From Streptomyces sp. Isolate_45 (lineage in GTDB: Bacteria; Actinomycetota; Actinomycetes; Streptomycetales; Streptomycetaceae): 64,000 nucleotides of DNA. Shown here one piece after another: positions 20,201 to 27,231 of the stretch. The notes under the pieces were generated by a model. It saw only the letters and a list, made by a program, of their open reading frames with translations. It made no database searches and had not been told where the DNA came from. The stretch spans positions 1 through 64,000 of the forward strand of contig NZ_JANFAK020000011.1 in the NCBI RefSeq assembly GCF_024721315.2, given 5' to 3'. Each line of letters opens with the position of its first letter. The first letter of the stretch is position 1. The translations under genes and the position numbers were made by a program.

Positions 20201-21464
20201 GCGAGGGCACGTGCAGGAAGGCCTTGATGCCGTCGTCCTCCAGGGCCCGCGCCTGCGAGGGGCGCCCCCCGGCGATGATCACGTGGGTGGGTCGGTGGGC
20301 GCGGACGGCCTCCAACTGCGCGGTACGGGTCTCCTCGGGGGCGAAGCCGAGCACGCCGACCCCCCAGGGCCGGCCGGCCAACGCGGTCCCCGCCTCGGCG
20401 AGCAGGGCACGGGCCTGATCGCCGCCGGCGAGCGCCAGGGCCAGGAACGGCAGGGCCCCGTCGTCGGCCACGGCACGGGCGAAGTCCACGCCGTCGCTGA
20501 CGCGGGTCATGGGGCCCTGTGCGATCGGGAGACGGGTGCCCAGGGCGCGGCTCATGGCCGATCCGGGGCGCAGGACGTCGGCGGCGCGGTCCTCCTCGAC
20601 GGCGGCCAGTACCGCTTCGGTGACTGCGCGGACGGCGCTCGCGGCGTCGCCGTGGCGGTCCGCGAAACGGGCCGCGAGGAAGGCGTCCTGGCCCACCGGC
20701 AGCAGCTGCCCGTCCGGGTCCCGGCCGCCGAGGAGGGCCGCCACCCGCGCCGGGTCGTCGGGAAGCTCGTCCGCCGGCCGGGGCCCGGGAGCGCGGCGGT
20801 GCAGGAACCGGTGGCCGGCCAGGACGGTGGTCTCGGAGCCGTCCATCCCCCGCAGGACGGTCGCGACGGATTCGGGAACCGCCGACTCGGCCAGGAGCGC
20901 GAGCTGGGTGTCGAGGACGACGCCCGCGGCCCCGCCCACCACGGCCGCGGCGGCCGTGCCCGGCGCCATGCCGCCGCAGGCCCACACCGGTGGACCGTCG
21001 GGGCCGACCATGTCGAGCAGTTGCTGGAGCAGGACGAAGGTGCCGAGTTCGCCGATCCGCCCACCGCATTCGCCGCCGCGGGCTATGAGGCCGTGGACGC
21101 CCGCGTCCAGGGCGGCCCGGGCCCCGTCCGCCCCGGTCACCTCGGCGAGGACGCGCACGCCGCGCGGCAGTGCGCCGGGAGACCACGTGGCGCTGACGCC
21201 GAGGACCACGGTGTGGGGCGGGGCGCCGTCGCGGACGAGGTCGTCGAGGGGTAATCGGCACCGCGGACCGACGCGGACCCCGTGGCGGCCCGGAAGCCAC
21301 CTGCGCAGGTCGTCCCATTCCTTCCTGGCCGCGCGGTCCCCGCCCCCGAGGTCCAGCACGCCGAGTCCCCCACCGCGCGTCACGGCGGCCGCCAGCCGCG
21401 CGTCGGGCTCACCGAAAGGAGTCAATCCAATGACCAGGTCCAGGACGTGCTCTGCCGACGTCAT
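14298..21464 (-). CDS. Hybrid synthase: tandem NMO/PfaD-like ER-KS-AT-ACP-KR
   Basis: A 2388-residue synthase. Residues about 1-280 and 330-690 are two nitronate-monooxygenase-type barrels. The second has the full PfaD/ER signature (LPIAQGPMTRVSDG, FEGAECGGHVG, FLAGGIHDARSA) and the first is a shorter relative (ARGGECGGRIG). Next come KS (about 698-1130, Cys near 887 in DAACASSLA, EAHGTGT, IGHTKCAAG), AT (about 1275-1590, GHSYGEL, AFHSPLL, suggesting malonyl use), one ACP (DLSVDSIKRAEI, Ser near 1798) and KR (VVLVGGARGIT near 2111, LFGSIAAVLGN, ADYAAAND). This is an iterative PUFA-synthase/hglE-like set. ATG 21464 has GGAG upstream, and a promoter lies at 21.6 kb. No TE is present. Confidence 0.88.
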   Translation of the reverse strand: MTSAEHVLDLVIGLTPFGEPDARLAAAVTRGGGLGVLDLGGGDRAARKEWDDLRRWLPGRHGVRVGPRCRLPLDDLVRDGAPPHTVVLGVSATWSPGALPRGVRVLAEVTGADGARAALDAGVHGLIARGGECGGRIGELGTFVLLQQLLDMVGPDGPPVWACGGMAPGTAAAAVVGGAAGVVLDTQLALLAESAVPESVATVLRGMDGSETTVLAGHRFLHRRAPGPRPADELPDDPARVAALLGGRDPDGQLLPVGQDAFLAARFADRHGDAASAVRAVTEAVLAAVEEDRAADVLRPGSAMSRALGTRLPIAQGPMTRVSDGVDFARAVADDGALPFLALALAGGDQARALLAEAGTALAGRPWGVGVLGFAPEETRTAQLEAVRAHRPTHVIIAGGRPSQARALEDDGIKAFLHVPSPGLLRQFLEQGARRFVFEGAECGGHVGPRNSFPLWEAQLAVIGDWLDENQDRTQGSGGQPGPDRERGPHGTAGIEVFLAGGIHDARSAAMAAALAAPLTSRGCAVGVLMGTAYLFTEEAVACGAVRPLFQRQVIAAERTALLRTAPGHATRCVPSPFSDGFQGVEAALRAEGVPGREIWERLERLNVGRLRMASKGVERTGAGILEPVDESRQYAEGMFMAGEVAVLRSSTTTVAALHASVTDGAVGHLDRRAADLRGGRAPGLAPTADASVSEPAPAPLDVAIVGMACMFPQAPDLAAFWGLVLDGRDAVTEVPPERWDPAVHHSPGPGAASASKWGGFLPRIPFDPLRYGIPPASLGNIEPVQLLALESARRALEDAGYGEDGRAFDRTRAGVVFGAEAGSDLSNATTLRAVLPSYYGHVPPELDDQLPRFTEDTFPGMLANVISGRVANRLDLRGANYTVDAACASSLAAVDAACKELVLGSSDLMLCGGADLHNGINDYALFTSVHALSPTGRSRPFDAGADGIVLGEGVACVVLKRLADAERDGDRVYGVIKGVGSSSDGRSLGLTAPRPEGQRAALERAYRNAGVSPAQVTLVEAHGTGTVVGDRTELGVLTEVFSEAGAASGACVLGSVKSQIGHTKCAAGLAGLIKTALALHTGVRPPTLHLERPVSAWKEGESPFVFHREALPWPAASERRLAGLSAFGFGGTNFHVVLAAHGGDGPPPVHSRDDWPAELFTFRGTTAAAARRAAAELLDLAVGAESGAAPWRLRDLAATAAHRAARAQGPVRASFVAHDPADLCRRLGHTLHALDARTAPEDLPPGTTPLPAAATGLPAPEVHLAERAADGGPGLTAFLFPGQGSQRPGMSAHLFTTFPELGRLLDTGGGAHVPATLHPPASFDDAGRERDRRALTDTRAAQPALGIVELAAYDVLTRSGVRPDLAAGHSYGELVALCAAGVIDADALPGLSAARAAAVLGAAGDDPGAMVAAAATPEEVERALGTRPPEGLVLANHNAPRQSVLSGPTAAVDAALRSLRDAGLGAKRLPVACAFHSPLLAAAGPVFRQALEQHPLRAPEFPVWANRTARPYEARADAVRDELAAQIGSPVRFVAQIEAMYEAGARTFVEVGPGRVLTRLVADILGDRPHRVVACEPRPGSGLPDLLDALARLAAGGLPVVTDWMFRGRDAVDIDRTPAPRRPGWTVDGHLVRTAAGETLPGALAPARRVVEIPVTTHPGQPPAGTADALVAEFLRTSRDMIAAQRDVLLAYFGTAPEVGSPVGRTAPPPEVRELPQLPAAPAGYAGPYAAPYAEPPTTAGAVPPPAVAAEAAGGAGGAGALTEEGVLRTVLELISERTGYPLDMVEPDLDLEADLSVDSIKRAEIAGELARRLGAFDGSAALSLDDAELEELTRARTASAIAHWLVTRVAGPSGVEATARDGGPTPDDASAAEPAPTPTPTPHDAPDEQPRLAAPRRFRMLPVPLPEPERGPGTTGLAGARYTLVGDGTGVFRGVAAELSARLTRLGAEPVVVGADHAPSGAEGPVDGVFVLTALGEDGAPFLPAGFPLVRDVLRGGPRRLFLAHAVDGVRAAGVDGLSRSAAREYPAVGVRSVGLDLGAGESPAGAADALVAELLADDAVPVVLRTPAGRFTTELTGAPLGALGATGAGPAGEGAAEVAALGLDRESVVVLVGGARGITARCAVALATASRCRIELLGRTPVPDGPEDPQTSGAVDRAALRAVLAGTGRHGTPAEIDRAADLVLARREVIATLAALNAAGSRARYRSVDCREAPAVLQAVKEIHAEHGRVDGVVHAAGIIEDRLMEEKSAASFGRVYGTKTESAAALLAAVEQLPRPPSFAVLFGSIAAVLGNRGQADYAAANDALEAIGSAWAARTGGRALTVHWGPWAPSEDHAGMVGPELARHYAQRGITLIDPEEGALALLRELAWGEETVRSVVHTASEW

Positions 21465-21586
21465 AATTCTCCGAAATGTGCGATGCATTACCCGGGGGGA
21501 AATTTCGGTCAAACGAAAGTGCCGAAGGAAGGCATGGGGTCGCGCGCGCCCGGAACGGGAATTCGGGCAGTTCGGTGGACGTAGCG

Positions 21587-21615
21587 AAAGTAGCGGCAAG
21601 TTACTGAGGGGTCAA
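21587..21615 (-). promoter_or_regulatory. Promoter of the synthase operon
   Basis: On the minus strand, TTGACC (21615-21610) and TACTTT (21592-21587) are spaced by exactly 17 bp, close to the HrdB consensus. The predicted start near 21580 gives a leader of about 115 nt before ATG 21464. I see nothing else in the plus-oriented part of this 470-bp gap up to 21934 beyond the ribosome binding site of the next gene. Confidence 0.65.
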
Positions 21616-21934
21616 CGCTGCGGCCCTGATCCGCAGGGGGTCCCAGGGTGTCGGGGCACTCCCGAAGGGCGACGCATTCCTGATATCGACGGTCCGTACT
21701 CCATGCATCGATGTGAATGAAAGGCGAGAATTCAACGGACATCCGCATGCGTCGGGACGTCGAAAGTACTGGTCAGTAGGGTTTTGGTGCGGCAGGTGCG
21801 GATCCCGTCACCCCGCACACGTGTCCGATTTCGCTCCATGGTCGGCCGGGCCTCCCGACGCGCCGCCCGGTACCGCCTCACACCGCTCCGGCGCCCGTGG
21901 CGTCGGCAAGGGGGTGGCGGGGCAGGAGGGACCC

Positions 21935-22150
21935 ATGACTCCTTCTCCCGCCCCCGCCTCCCCCGACGACGACGACCCGACCCGCTACGTCGGGCTCGAA
22001 GCGGCGGAGGCCGAACACCGGGCCCGCCTACGGGGCTGGTCGACCCTGCGCCGACTTCCGCCGGGCGCGCTGATCACCCTGGAGTACCTGGAAGGGCGCC
22101 TGAACCTCGAGGTGGAGGAGGGCAGGGTGCGACGCGCGTGGAAGGGCTGA
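21935..22150 (+). CDS. Small I78-family peptidase inhibitor-like protein
   Basis: A 71-residue protein. YVGLEAAEAEHRARLRGW, then LRRLPPGALITLEYLEGRLN and LEVEEGRVRRAWKG, matches the compact I78 inhibitor pattern: G-L, a helix with A-x-x-R-G-W, then R-L-N-x-x-x-x-x-G-x-V. Members bind subtilisin-like proteases through an exposed loop. There is no signal peptide. CAGGAGGG lies 5 nt before the ATG. The frame is open upstream, but the sequence before the ATG is unconserved. Confidence 0.75.
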   Translation: MTPSPAPASPDDDDPTRYVGLEAAEAEHRARLRGWSTLRRLPPGALITLEYLEGRLNLEVEEGRVRRAWKG

Positions 22151-22186
22151 CCCGTCGGCCGGGTTCGAGCCGGGGTCCGGTCGGGT

Positions 22187-23035
22187 TCAGGCGATGTTCA
22201 GATCGGCGTGCACCATGTCGTGGTCCGAGTACCGGCTGGGTTGTACGTGCTGCGCCCGTGGGGTGATGTCCCGCAGGAAGACGTAGTCGAACTTCAGGCG
22301 CCAGTCGGTGGTCGGCTCGCAGGCCCCGCCGTCGGGCGAGGGCCGGCACTGCGGGTCCGCATCCGCGGCCAGTGCCCACAGCGCGCCGAGTTCGGGGGCG
22401 TCCGGCACGGCGTTGAAGTCGCCGAGGACGATCGCCCGGTCGTGCCGGGCGACTTCCGCGGCGAGGACGCCGATCTGGTCCGCCCGGACCGCCTCTTGCC
22501 GTCGCTGGGCGAGGTGGGTGTTGAAGACGCGGACGGACCGGCCGCCCACGGTGGTGGTGACCGCCATGTACCCACGGTCCTCGGATCCGCCGTCGGGATA
22601 TTCCACTTGCTTGCTGTCCGTCATGGGTGCCGCTGAGAGGATCGCCTGGCCGAAGCCCCCCGGGCTCCACGGAAGCCCCCCGCAGCGGTTCCGGTTCCGC
22701 AGGACCATCCCGTACTCGACGTGGTAGTCGAGCCCGTAGAAGGTCTTCAGGTGGTCACGGATCTTCTCGACGTCGCGCACGCACGCCTCTTGCAGACCGA
22801 TGACCTGGGGAGCGTACGTGGCGATCTCCGCCGCCCGGCCGAGGTTGTGCCCGACCCGACCGCAGGGGTTGCAGATGTTCCAGGTGGCGACCCGGTCGGG
22901 GACGACCTCCTTCACGGCGTGGGCCGGCAACGGCCTGGCGATGAGGGCACTGCTCGGTGCGCTGGGGCCGATGAGCACCACGCAGAGCGCGGTCACGGCC
23001 CCCGCGAGCCACCACCGCAGGCCTGTTCCCCTCAC
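22187..23035 (-). CDS. Secreted endonuclease/exonuclease/phosphatase-family protein
   Basis: The 282-residue protein starts at GTG 23035, behind GAGGAGG, with a signal peptide (RGTGLRWWLAGAVTALCVVL, cleavage probably after LPAHA). The mature part has the DNase I-like fold motifs: ATWNICN, the metal ligand Glu in IGLQEACV, THLAQRRQEAVRADQI, GDFNAVPD, and the C-terminal SDHDMVHADL with catalytic Asp-His. Four cysteines (CNPCG, CGG) may form disulphides. It is an exported nuclease or phosphodiesterase; DNA, sphingomyelin and inositol phosphates are all possible substrates for this fold. The frame remains open to 23170, but translation there would bury the signal peptide. Confidence 0.85.
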   Translation of the reverse strand: MRGTGLRWWLAGAVTALCVVLIGPSAPSSALIARPLPAHAVKEVVPDRVATWNICNPCGRVGHNLGRAAEIATYAPQVIGLQEACVRDVEKIRDHLKTFYGLDYHVEYGMVLRNRNRCGGLPWSPGGFGQAILSAAPMTDSKQVEYPDGGSEDRGYMAVTTTVGGRSVRVFNTHLAQRRQEAVRADQIGVLAAEVARHDRAIVLGDFNAVPDAPELGALWALAADADPQCRPSPDGGACEPTTDWRLKFDYVFLRDITPRAQHVQPSRYSDHDMVHADLNIA

Positions 23036-23278
23036 CGTCGCCTCCTCGGTACGGATGCGCACGGCATCACGGAGCATCTCCGTGCACGAGGGTATGGGAC
23101 GGGTGGCGGACGCCGCGTCCCCGGCCCCGCGGCGACGAGCGCGCGCGAGCGTCCGCCGGCGCGTCCGCACGGAACTGAGCCGCCGTCACGACAACCGGTC
23201 GGCCCGCTCCCGCGTCTTTCCCGCAGAGCCGTCTCCGGCCGACCGGGTACGGAGCGAGGTCCGTCCTGGAGGAACATC

Positions 23279-23704
23279 ATCGACACCATCACCCCCGACC
23301 GGCCCGACCGGGTCGCGGGGCCACGCCGGAGGACCGGAATCGGCAGGGTGCTGCTCGGCGCCGCGGCGGGCATCCTGCTGACCGTCGGTCTCCTGACGGT
23401 CCTCTGGTGGCCCCGGACCGAGGTGACGTACAGCAGCGCCGCCCCCTCGAACGTGAAGTACGCCGACGAGGCACCGCACCACCTGGGGCTGGTACATGAG
23501 CACACCCTGTCCGGCCGGCACTCCTACAAAATGATAGTCGGCAGATATACCGGGGCGTCCTACGGACACTGGTTGGACATCGACCCCGTCCTGGGCGCGA
23601 AGGGCATCGAATCGACCACATGGACGGAGTCCGGAGTGCGCGTCCGCTTCCCGACCGGCCACGAGATCTTCGTCCCGGCCCGATTCTTCCTTTTCGGCAG
23701 GTAG
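23279..23704 (+). CDS. Small membrane-anchored hypothetical protein, start uncertain
   Basis: An open frame encodes a basic N-terminus (RPDRVAGPRRRTGIGR), one membrane segment (VLLGAAAGILLTVGLLTVLW) and about 90 extracellular residues with NVKYADEAPHHLGLVHEHTL and VRFPTGHEIFVPARFFLF. No family is recognised. There is no ATG. A strong GGAGG (23268-23272) is followed 6 nt later by ATC at 23279, in the place where a start should be, and the only in-frame GTG (23348) lies inside the hydrophobic segment without a good ribosome binding site. Either ATC is used, or a start has been lost by mutation or base error. Confidence 0.5.
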   Translation: MDTITPDRPDRVAGPRRRTGIGRVLLGAAAGILLTVGLLTVLWWPRTEVTYSSAAPSNVKYADEAPHHLGLVHEHTLSGRHSYKMIVGRYTGASYGHWLDIDPVLGAKGIESTTWTESGVRVRFPTGHEIFVPARFFLFGR

Positions 23705-23792
23705 CCCCGGGTCCGCCCGCCCACTCCGGTTTTCCGGCGGGCGTCCGGCATCATCCGACATCCGGGCAACCACCCACTTCCAAGGAGCATTC

Positions 23793-24167
23793 ATGACGCG
23801 TTCGCTCGACGGCCTCACCTTCGCCCCCGTCGCCGACCAGGCTCCCGGCCAGGTCGGGCTGCAGACCCTGTTCGAGTACCACGAGGTGGACGGACGCATA
23901 TGGGCCGAGTACGCCGGTGGGGACGTGGTGCGGGGCCACCTGGTCGGCACCAGGGCCGGTGACACCATCGACTTCCGCTACGTCCAACTCCGCCCCGACG
24001 GTACGACCGCCTCCGGGCACTGCGTCTCCCTCATCACGGAGCTTCCCGACGGCCGCCTGCGCATGGAGGAGACGTGGACCTGGGAGTCCCGGCCGGGAAG
24101 CGGCACCAGCACGGTCGAACAGCCTCGACCGGGAGACCGTCGGGGCCCGGGCCGGGACGGCTCCTGA
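23793..24167 (+). CDS. Hypothetical protein of the family often labelled N-acetylglutamate synthase-like
   Basis: The 124-residue protein has a lipocalin-like short beta pattern: LDGLTFAPVADQAPGQVGLQ, FEYHEVDGRIWAEYAGGDVV, GHLVGTRAGDTIDFRYVQL, GHCVSLITELPDGRLRMEETW. This family is frequently annotated as N-acetylglutamate synthase, but it has no acetyltransferase motif, so I do not accept that name. The final residues after GTSTVEQ are arginine- and glycine-rich and unlike the compact family C-terminus, hinting at a late frameshift. Clean ribosome binding site AAGGAG lies before ATG 23793. Confidence 0.6.
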   Translation: MTRSLDGLTFAPVADQAPGQVGLQTLFEYHEVDGRIWAEYAGGDVVRGHLVGTRAGDTIDFRYVQLRPDGTTASGHCVSLITELPDGRLRMEETWTWESRPGSGTSTVEQPRPGDRRGPGRDGS

Positions 24168-24252
24168 CCGACAGCCTCACGCGCTGCCCGCCGAGGCCAC
24201 GGCCGATATCCTGAGGTCCTCGCTCGGGGCTCCCCTCACGAAGGGCAGCGCG

Positions 24253-24999
24253 ATGAACGGGCAGACCAACCGGCGTCGGTGTCTCGTGCTCCTCGCGGCT
24301 CCGCTCCTCGCTTCCTCCGTCGCCCTCACACCCGCCCTGGCGGCCCACGGCAGCACGGCGACGGAACCGGGAGCCGCACCCGCGGCCCCCTCCTGCCAAC
24401 TGCTGCCGGGCGGGAACCGGGGGCCGGCCGGTGGCGCGTCCTACAAGCTCCACCTCGGAGGGTTCCCCGCGAACCAGGCGGTGCGCATCGAGGGACCGAA
24501 GACGTCCCTGCAGGTCAAGGTCAACGCCAAGGGCGTACTTGACCGGCCGGGCCTGAGCCACGGCGCGTACGGCGTCAGCTACAAGGTCGCCGGGTCCCAG
24601 CAGACCAAGCGCGTCACGTGCGCCACGGCCCCGGCCCAGAAGCCGGGCGGCGGCAAACAGGACGTACGGGTCACCAAGGTCGAGGTGGTCATCCTGACGC
24701 CCGCCGGTACCGTCATCGACTGCGCCAAGCCGACCACGGCCGAGTTCGACGGCAAGATCACGGCCACCGGGACGGGAAAGGTCCGCTACTACTGGACGTT
24801 CGCCTCCAGTTCCACCCCGGTCTCCCCGGGCTCCGTCGACTTCGCGCCCCCCATCACCGGCCACGCCCTGCTGCACGTCGTGGAGGTCCCGCCGCAGCCG
24901 AACGCCTCGACTGTGAGCACCTTCGTCACCCTGCACCTGCCGGACCAGAAGCAGAGCGCGCGCAGCGGGCAGGTGACCTTCACCTGCGAGAAGAAGTGA
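24253..24999 (+). CDS. Secreted hypothetical protein
   Basis: The 248-residue protein opens with a classical signal peptide (MNGQTNRRRCLVLLAAPLLA, then SSVALTPALA, cleavage after ALA). The mature chain looks like two beta-sandwich modules. The first (about 50-125) has SYKLHLGGFPANQAVRIEG and VLDRPGLSHGAYGVSYKVAG; the second (about 140-245) has VRVTKVEVVILTPAG, KVRYYWTFASSSTPVSPGSV and VTFTCEKK. Single cysteines in each module may pair. No enzymatic motif is visible. A cell-surface or matrix role is possible but not shown. It converges with the EamA transporter 15 bp downstream. Confidence 0.7.
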   Translation: MNGQTNRRRCLVLLAAPLLASSVALTPALAAHGSTATEPGAAPAAPSCQLLPGGNRGPAGGASYKLHLGGFPANQAVRIEGPKTSLQVKVNAKGVLDRPGLSHGAYGVSYKVAGSQQTKRVTCATAPAQKPGGGKQDVRVTKVEVVILTPAGTVIDCAKPTTAEFDGKITATGTGKVRYYWTFASSSTPVSPGSVDFAPPITGHALLHVVEVPPQPNASTVSTFVTLHLPDQKQSARSGQVTFTCEKK

Positions 25000-25014
25000 C
25001 CCGCCGGACGGGTG

Positions 25015-25890
25015 CTACTGGCCGGCGATCTGGAGCACGGCGATGCCCACCAGGACGGTGGCGGCAGCCGTGACGCGTCGGTGACCGAGGCGTTCGCGGA
25101 AGACGAACGCGCCGATCAGGGCCCCGAAGACGATGCTGGTTTCCCGTAGGGCGGCAATGGTGGACAGGTCGCCGCGGGACTGCGCCCACACGACGAGCCC
25201 GTACGCCAGGAGGGAGAGCAGCCCGCCGGTCAGGCCGCGACCGCACAGCGGCCGTAGCGCGGTGAACAGCGCGGGCCCCCGGCGGGCCAGGGCGATCAGC
25301 GGGAGGACGAGGCCCTGGCAGAGGAAGAGCCAGGCGATGTAGCCGAAGACGCTGCCGGAGACCCGGACGCCGGTGCCGTCCACGAGGGTGTAGGAGGCGA
25401 TCATCACCCCCGTCCCGAGGGCGGCCGCGAGCGCGGGGAGCTGGGCGCGGCCGGGGAGACCGTCGGCCAGGGCGAGCCCGGCCAGGCCGCAGGAGATCAC
25501 CGCGATGCCGATGGCCTGTCCGACGGGCAGCGAGTGACCGAGCAGGGTCGTGGAGACCAGGGCCACCACGACGGGCGAGGTCCCCCGGGCGGTCGGATAC
25601 ATCTGACCGAAATCGCCGAGTTGGTACGCCCGTAGGAGCAGTAGCTGGTAGGTGGCCTGGAGGGCGGCGGAGGCCGCGATGTACGGCCAGGCGGCCGGGG
25701 CGGGCGGCGGGGCGAAACAGACGAGGACGGCGCCGCATCCGGCGGAGGCGAGGCTGATCAAGGTGAAGCCGGCCAGCTTGTCGCGCAGGCCGTGGGTGAG
25801 GCCGTTCCAGGTGGCGTGCAACACCGCCGAGGCGAGGACGACGAGGGGCACGGCGGCCGAGCCCGTCAAGAGGGGCAGGTTCCCGGGCAC
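25015..25890 (-). CDS. EamA/DMT-family transporter
   Basis: A 291-residue membrane protein has about ten hydrophobic segments arranged as two repeats of five, the EamA (drug/metabolite transporter) pattern. VVLASAVLHATWNGLTHGL opens repeat one. Repeat two ends with SIVFGALIGAFVFRERLGHR, the helix pair with conserved F-x-E-R seen across the family. Substrates of such carriers range from amino acids to metabolites. It starts with GTG and lies divergent from the RpiR gene. The iteron-like repeats between them suggest RpiR controls this transporter. Confidence 0.82.
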   Translation of the reverse strand: MPGNLPLLTGSAAVPLVVLASAVLHATWNGLTHGLRDKLAGFTLISLASAGCGAVLVCFAPPPAPAAWPYIAASAALQATYQLLLLRAYQLGDFGQMYPTARGTSPVVVALVSTTLLGHSLPVGQAIGIAVISCGLAGLALADGLPGRAQLPALAAALGTGVMIASYTLVDGTGVRVSGSVFGYIAWLFLCQGLVLPLIALARRGPALFTALRPLCGRGLTGGLLSLLAYGLVVWAQSRGDLSTIAALRETSIVFGALIGAFVFRERLGHRRVTAAATVLVGIAVLQIAGQ

Positions 25891-25933
25891 GTGTGCTCCC
25901 CACGGTGGTCCTACGGAGGTGGTGCGGACTCAG

Positions 25934-25981
25934 AAGGTCATGGAAGGTCATGGAAGTACTGGAAGGTCATGGAAGTAGTGG
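25934..25981. repeat. Array of five ~10-bp repeats upstream of the RpiR gene
   Basis: Consecutive units read AAGGTCATGG, AAGGTCATGG, AAGTACTGG, AAGGTCATGG, AAGTAGTGG. They are roughly one helical turn apart, so a protein could bind them on one face. They sit between the divergent EamA and RpiR genes. Confidence 0.75.
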
Positions 25982-26002
25982 AACAGAATTCCTCACTACA
26001 CT
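25978..26002 (+). promoter_or_regulatory. Candidate RpiR operator and -10 of a leaderless promoter
   Basis: GTGGAACAGAATTCCTCAC (25978-25996) is an imperfect palindrome with GGAA/TTCC half-sites, the style bound by MurR/RpiR regulators. TACACT (25997-26002) is a -10 element placed 6 nt before ATG 26009, and no Shine-Dalgarno is present, so the transcript is predicted to begin at the ATG. The operator fills the space between -35 and -10, consistent with autorepression. Confidence 0.5.
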
Positions 26003-26008
26003 AGCCAC

Positions 26009-26857
26009 ATGGAAATTCATTCCGCCCCGGGGGGCGGGCTCGCCGCCCACATCAGGTCCCGCCTGCCCGAGCTGCGCGAGACCGAGGCCCGGGTGGCGAG
26101 GGTCGTCCTGGACAAGGGCGCGGAGCTGGTGCACCTAAGCGTCAGCGACGTCGCCGCCCTGGCAGGCACCGCACCGTCCTCGGTCGTACGGGCGTGCCAG
26201 CGGCTGGGGTTCCGCGGCTACCAGGAGCTGAAGATCAACGCCGCCCGGCAGGCACCCGCCCCGGAACCCTCCCGGGACCGGGACCCGGCCGCCCGCGCCC
26301 TGGCCGACACGGTCCGCGCCGCCCAGGAGGCGCTGAACGGGCTCGTGGCCACGGTGACCCCGGAGCGGCTCCGCACGGCGGCCGGACTGGTCGACGCGGC
26401 CGCCCGGGTGCTCGTGGTCGGCGCGGGACTGTCCGGCGCCGTCGCGCTGGACGCCGCCTACCGGCTGCGCGCGCTGGGCTGCGCGGTCGACGCACCGGCC
26501 GACCCGCTGACCGCACAGCTGGCCGCGTCGCAACTGACGGCCCCCGCGGTCTGCCTGGCCATCAGCCACACGGGCGCCACGCGCAGTACGGTGGACGCCG
26601 CCCGGCGCGCGCGGCGGGCCGGGGCCGGGGTGGTGGCCGTCACCAGCTACGCCCGCTCACCCCTGAGCGAGACCAGCGACTGCACGCTCGTCGCGGGCGG
26701 CCAGGACCTGGTGTTCGGTCTGGAGACCGTCGCCGGCCGACTGGCGCACCTCGCCGCGATCGACGCCCTCACGCTGACCCTGCTGGGGCTGCGCGGGGCA
26801 CCGGCCGAGGAGGCACTGCGCCTGTCCGCGGACGTCACGGTCGACCACTCGTACTGA
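26009..26857 (+). CDS. MurR/RpiR-family transcriptional regulator
   Basis: The 282-residue protein combines an N-terminal RpiR helix-turn-helix (RETEARVARVVLDKGAELVH, LSVSDVAALAGTAPSSVVRA, about 18-75) with a C-terminal SIS sugar-phosphate-binding domain (about 115-260). The latter contains VLVVGAGLSGAVALDAAYRL and VCLAISHTGATRSTVDAARR. These proteins sense phosphosugars or amino-sugar phosphates. It lacks a ribosome binding site and has a -10 element just upstream, so it is probably translated from a leaderless mRNA. The likely regulated gene is the divergent EamA transporter. Confidence 0.88.
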   Translation: MEIHSAPGGGLAAHIRSRLPELRETEARVARVVLDKGAELVHLSVSDVAALAGTAPSSVVRACQRLGFRGYQELKINAARQAPAPEPSRDRDPAARALADTVRAAQEALNGLVATVTPERLRTAAGLVDAAARVLVVGAGLSGAVALDAAYRLRALGCAVDAPADPLTAQLAASQLTAPAVCLAISHTGATRSTVDAARRARRAGAGVVAVTSYARSPLSETSDCTLVAGGQDLVFGLETVAGRLAHLAAIDALTLTLLGLRGAPAEEALRLSADVTVDHSY

Positions 26858-27181
26858 CGGCCGCCCGTCGGCGCCGCGGCGCCGCACCATCCGTCACCGG
26901 GGCCGGTCGGCCGTGGGCGCCGGCCGGCACCGTACTCTCCTACGTCGCCCTTGCTGCCGATCGACCCCGACCGGGAGGGCGGTACGGTACGGCAGCCGCA
27001 CCGACGGGCCCTGACGGATGGTCAGGACGCGGTGGCCCACGGGCACCCCTACTGGTTCGGGCGGGGCGGTCCGCACCGACTGCGGTACGGAGCTCTCCGT
27101 ACCGGACGGGCAGGCGTGGCGCGGCATCGTGGGCGGCGAGTGGCCGGGGCGATCCATCCGCAACGGGCGGCCAAAAGGAAA

Positions 27182-27208
27182 GGCAAGGAGGGATACGCAC
27201 TCCTTGCC
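27182..27208. promoter_or_regulatory. Hairpin upstream of the rifamycin element
   Basis: GGCAAGGAG and CTCCTTGCC form a perfect 9-bp inverted repeat around a 9-base loop. It may terminate readthrough from the RpiR gene. Its GGCAAGG arm repeats the half-site of the palindrome 24 bp downstream, so protein binding is also possible. The other ~325 bp between 26858 and 27181 shows no convincing gene or signal. Confidence 0.5.
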
Positions 27209-27231
27209 ACTCTCAAGTTATAGCGCGTAGG

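Noticed and set aside
9437..21464. Enediyne biosynthetic cluster
   Set aside because: Only the DH-PPTase end is PKSE-like. The ER fusion, split architecture and lack of a PKSE thioesterase or unbV/unbU-type genes argue for a PUFA/hglE-like system.
22155..22185. tRNA-like GGTTCGAGCC segment
   Set aside because: Only a T-loop-like string; no acceptor stem, anticodon arm or 76-nt cloverleaf can be drawn around it.
23793..24167. True N-acetylglutamate synthase
   Set aside because: The common database label for this small family lacks support: no acetyl-CoA-binding motif and far too short.
26951..27223. 90-codon plus-strand frame between RpiR and the RAE
   Set aside because: No ribosome binding site, arginine- and glycine-rich shadow-like composition, and it runs through the hairpin at 27182-27208.
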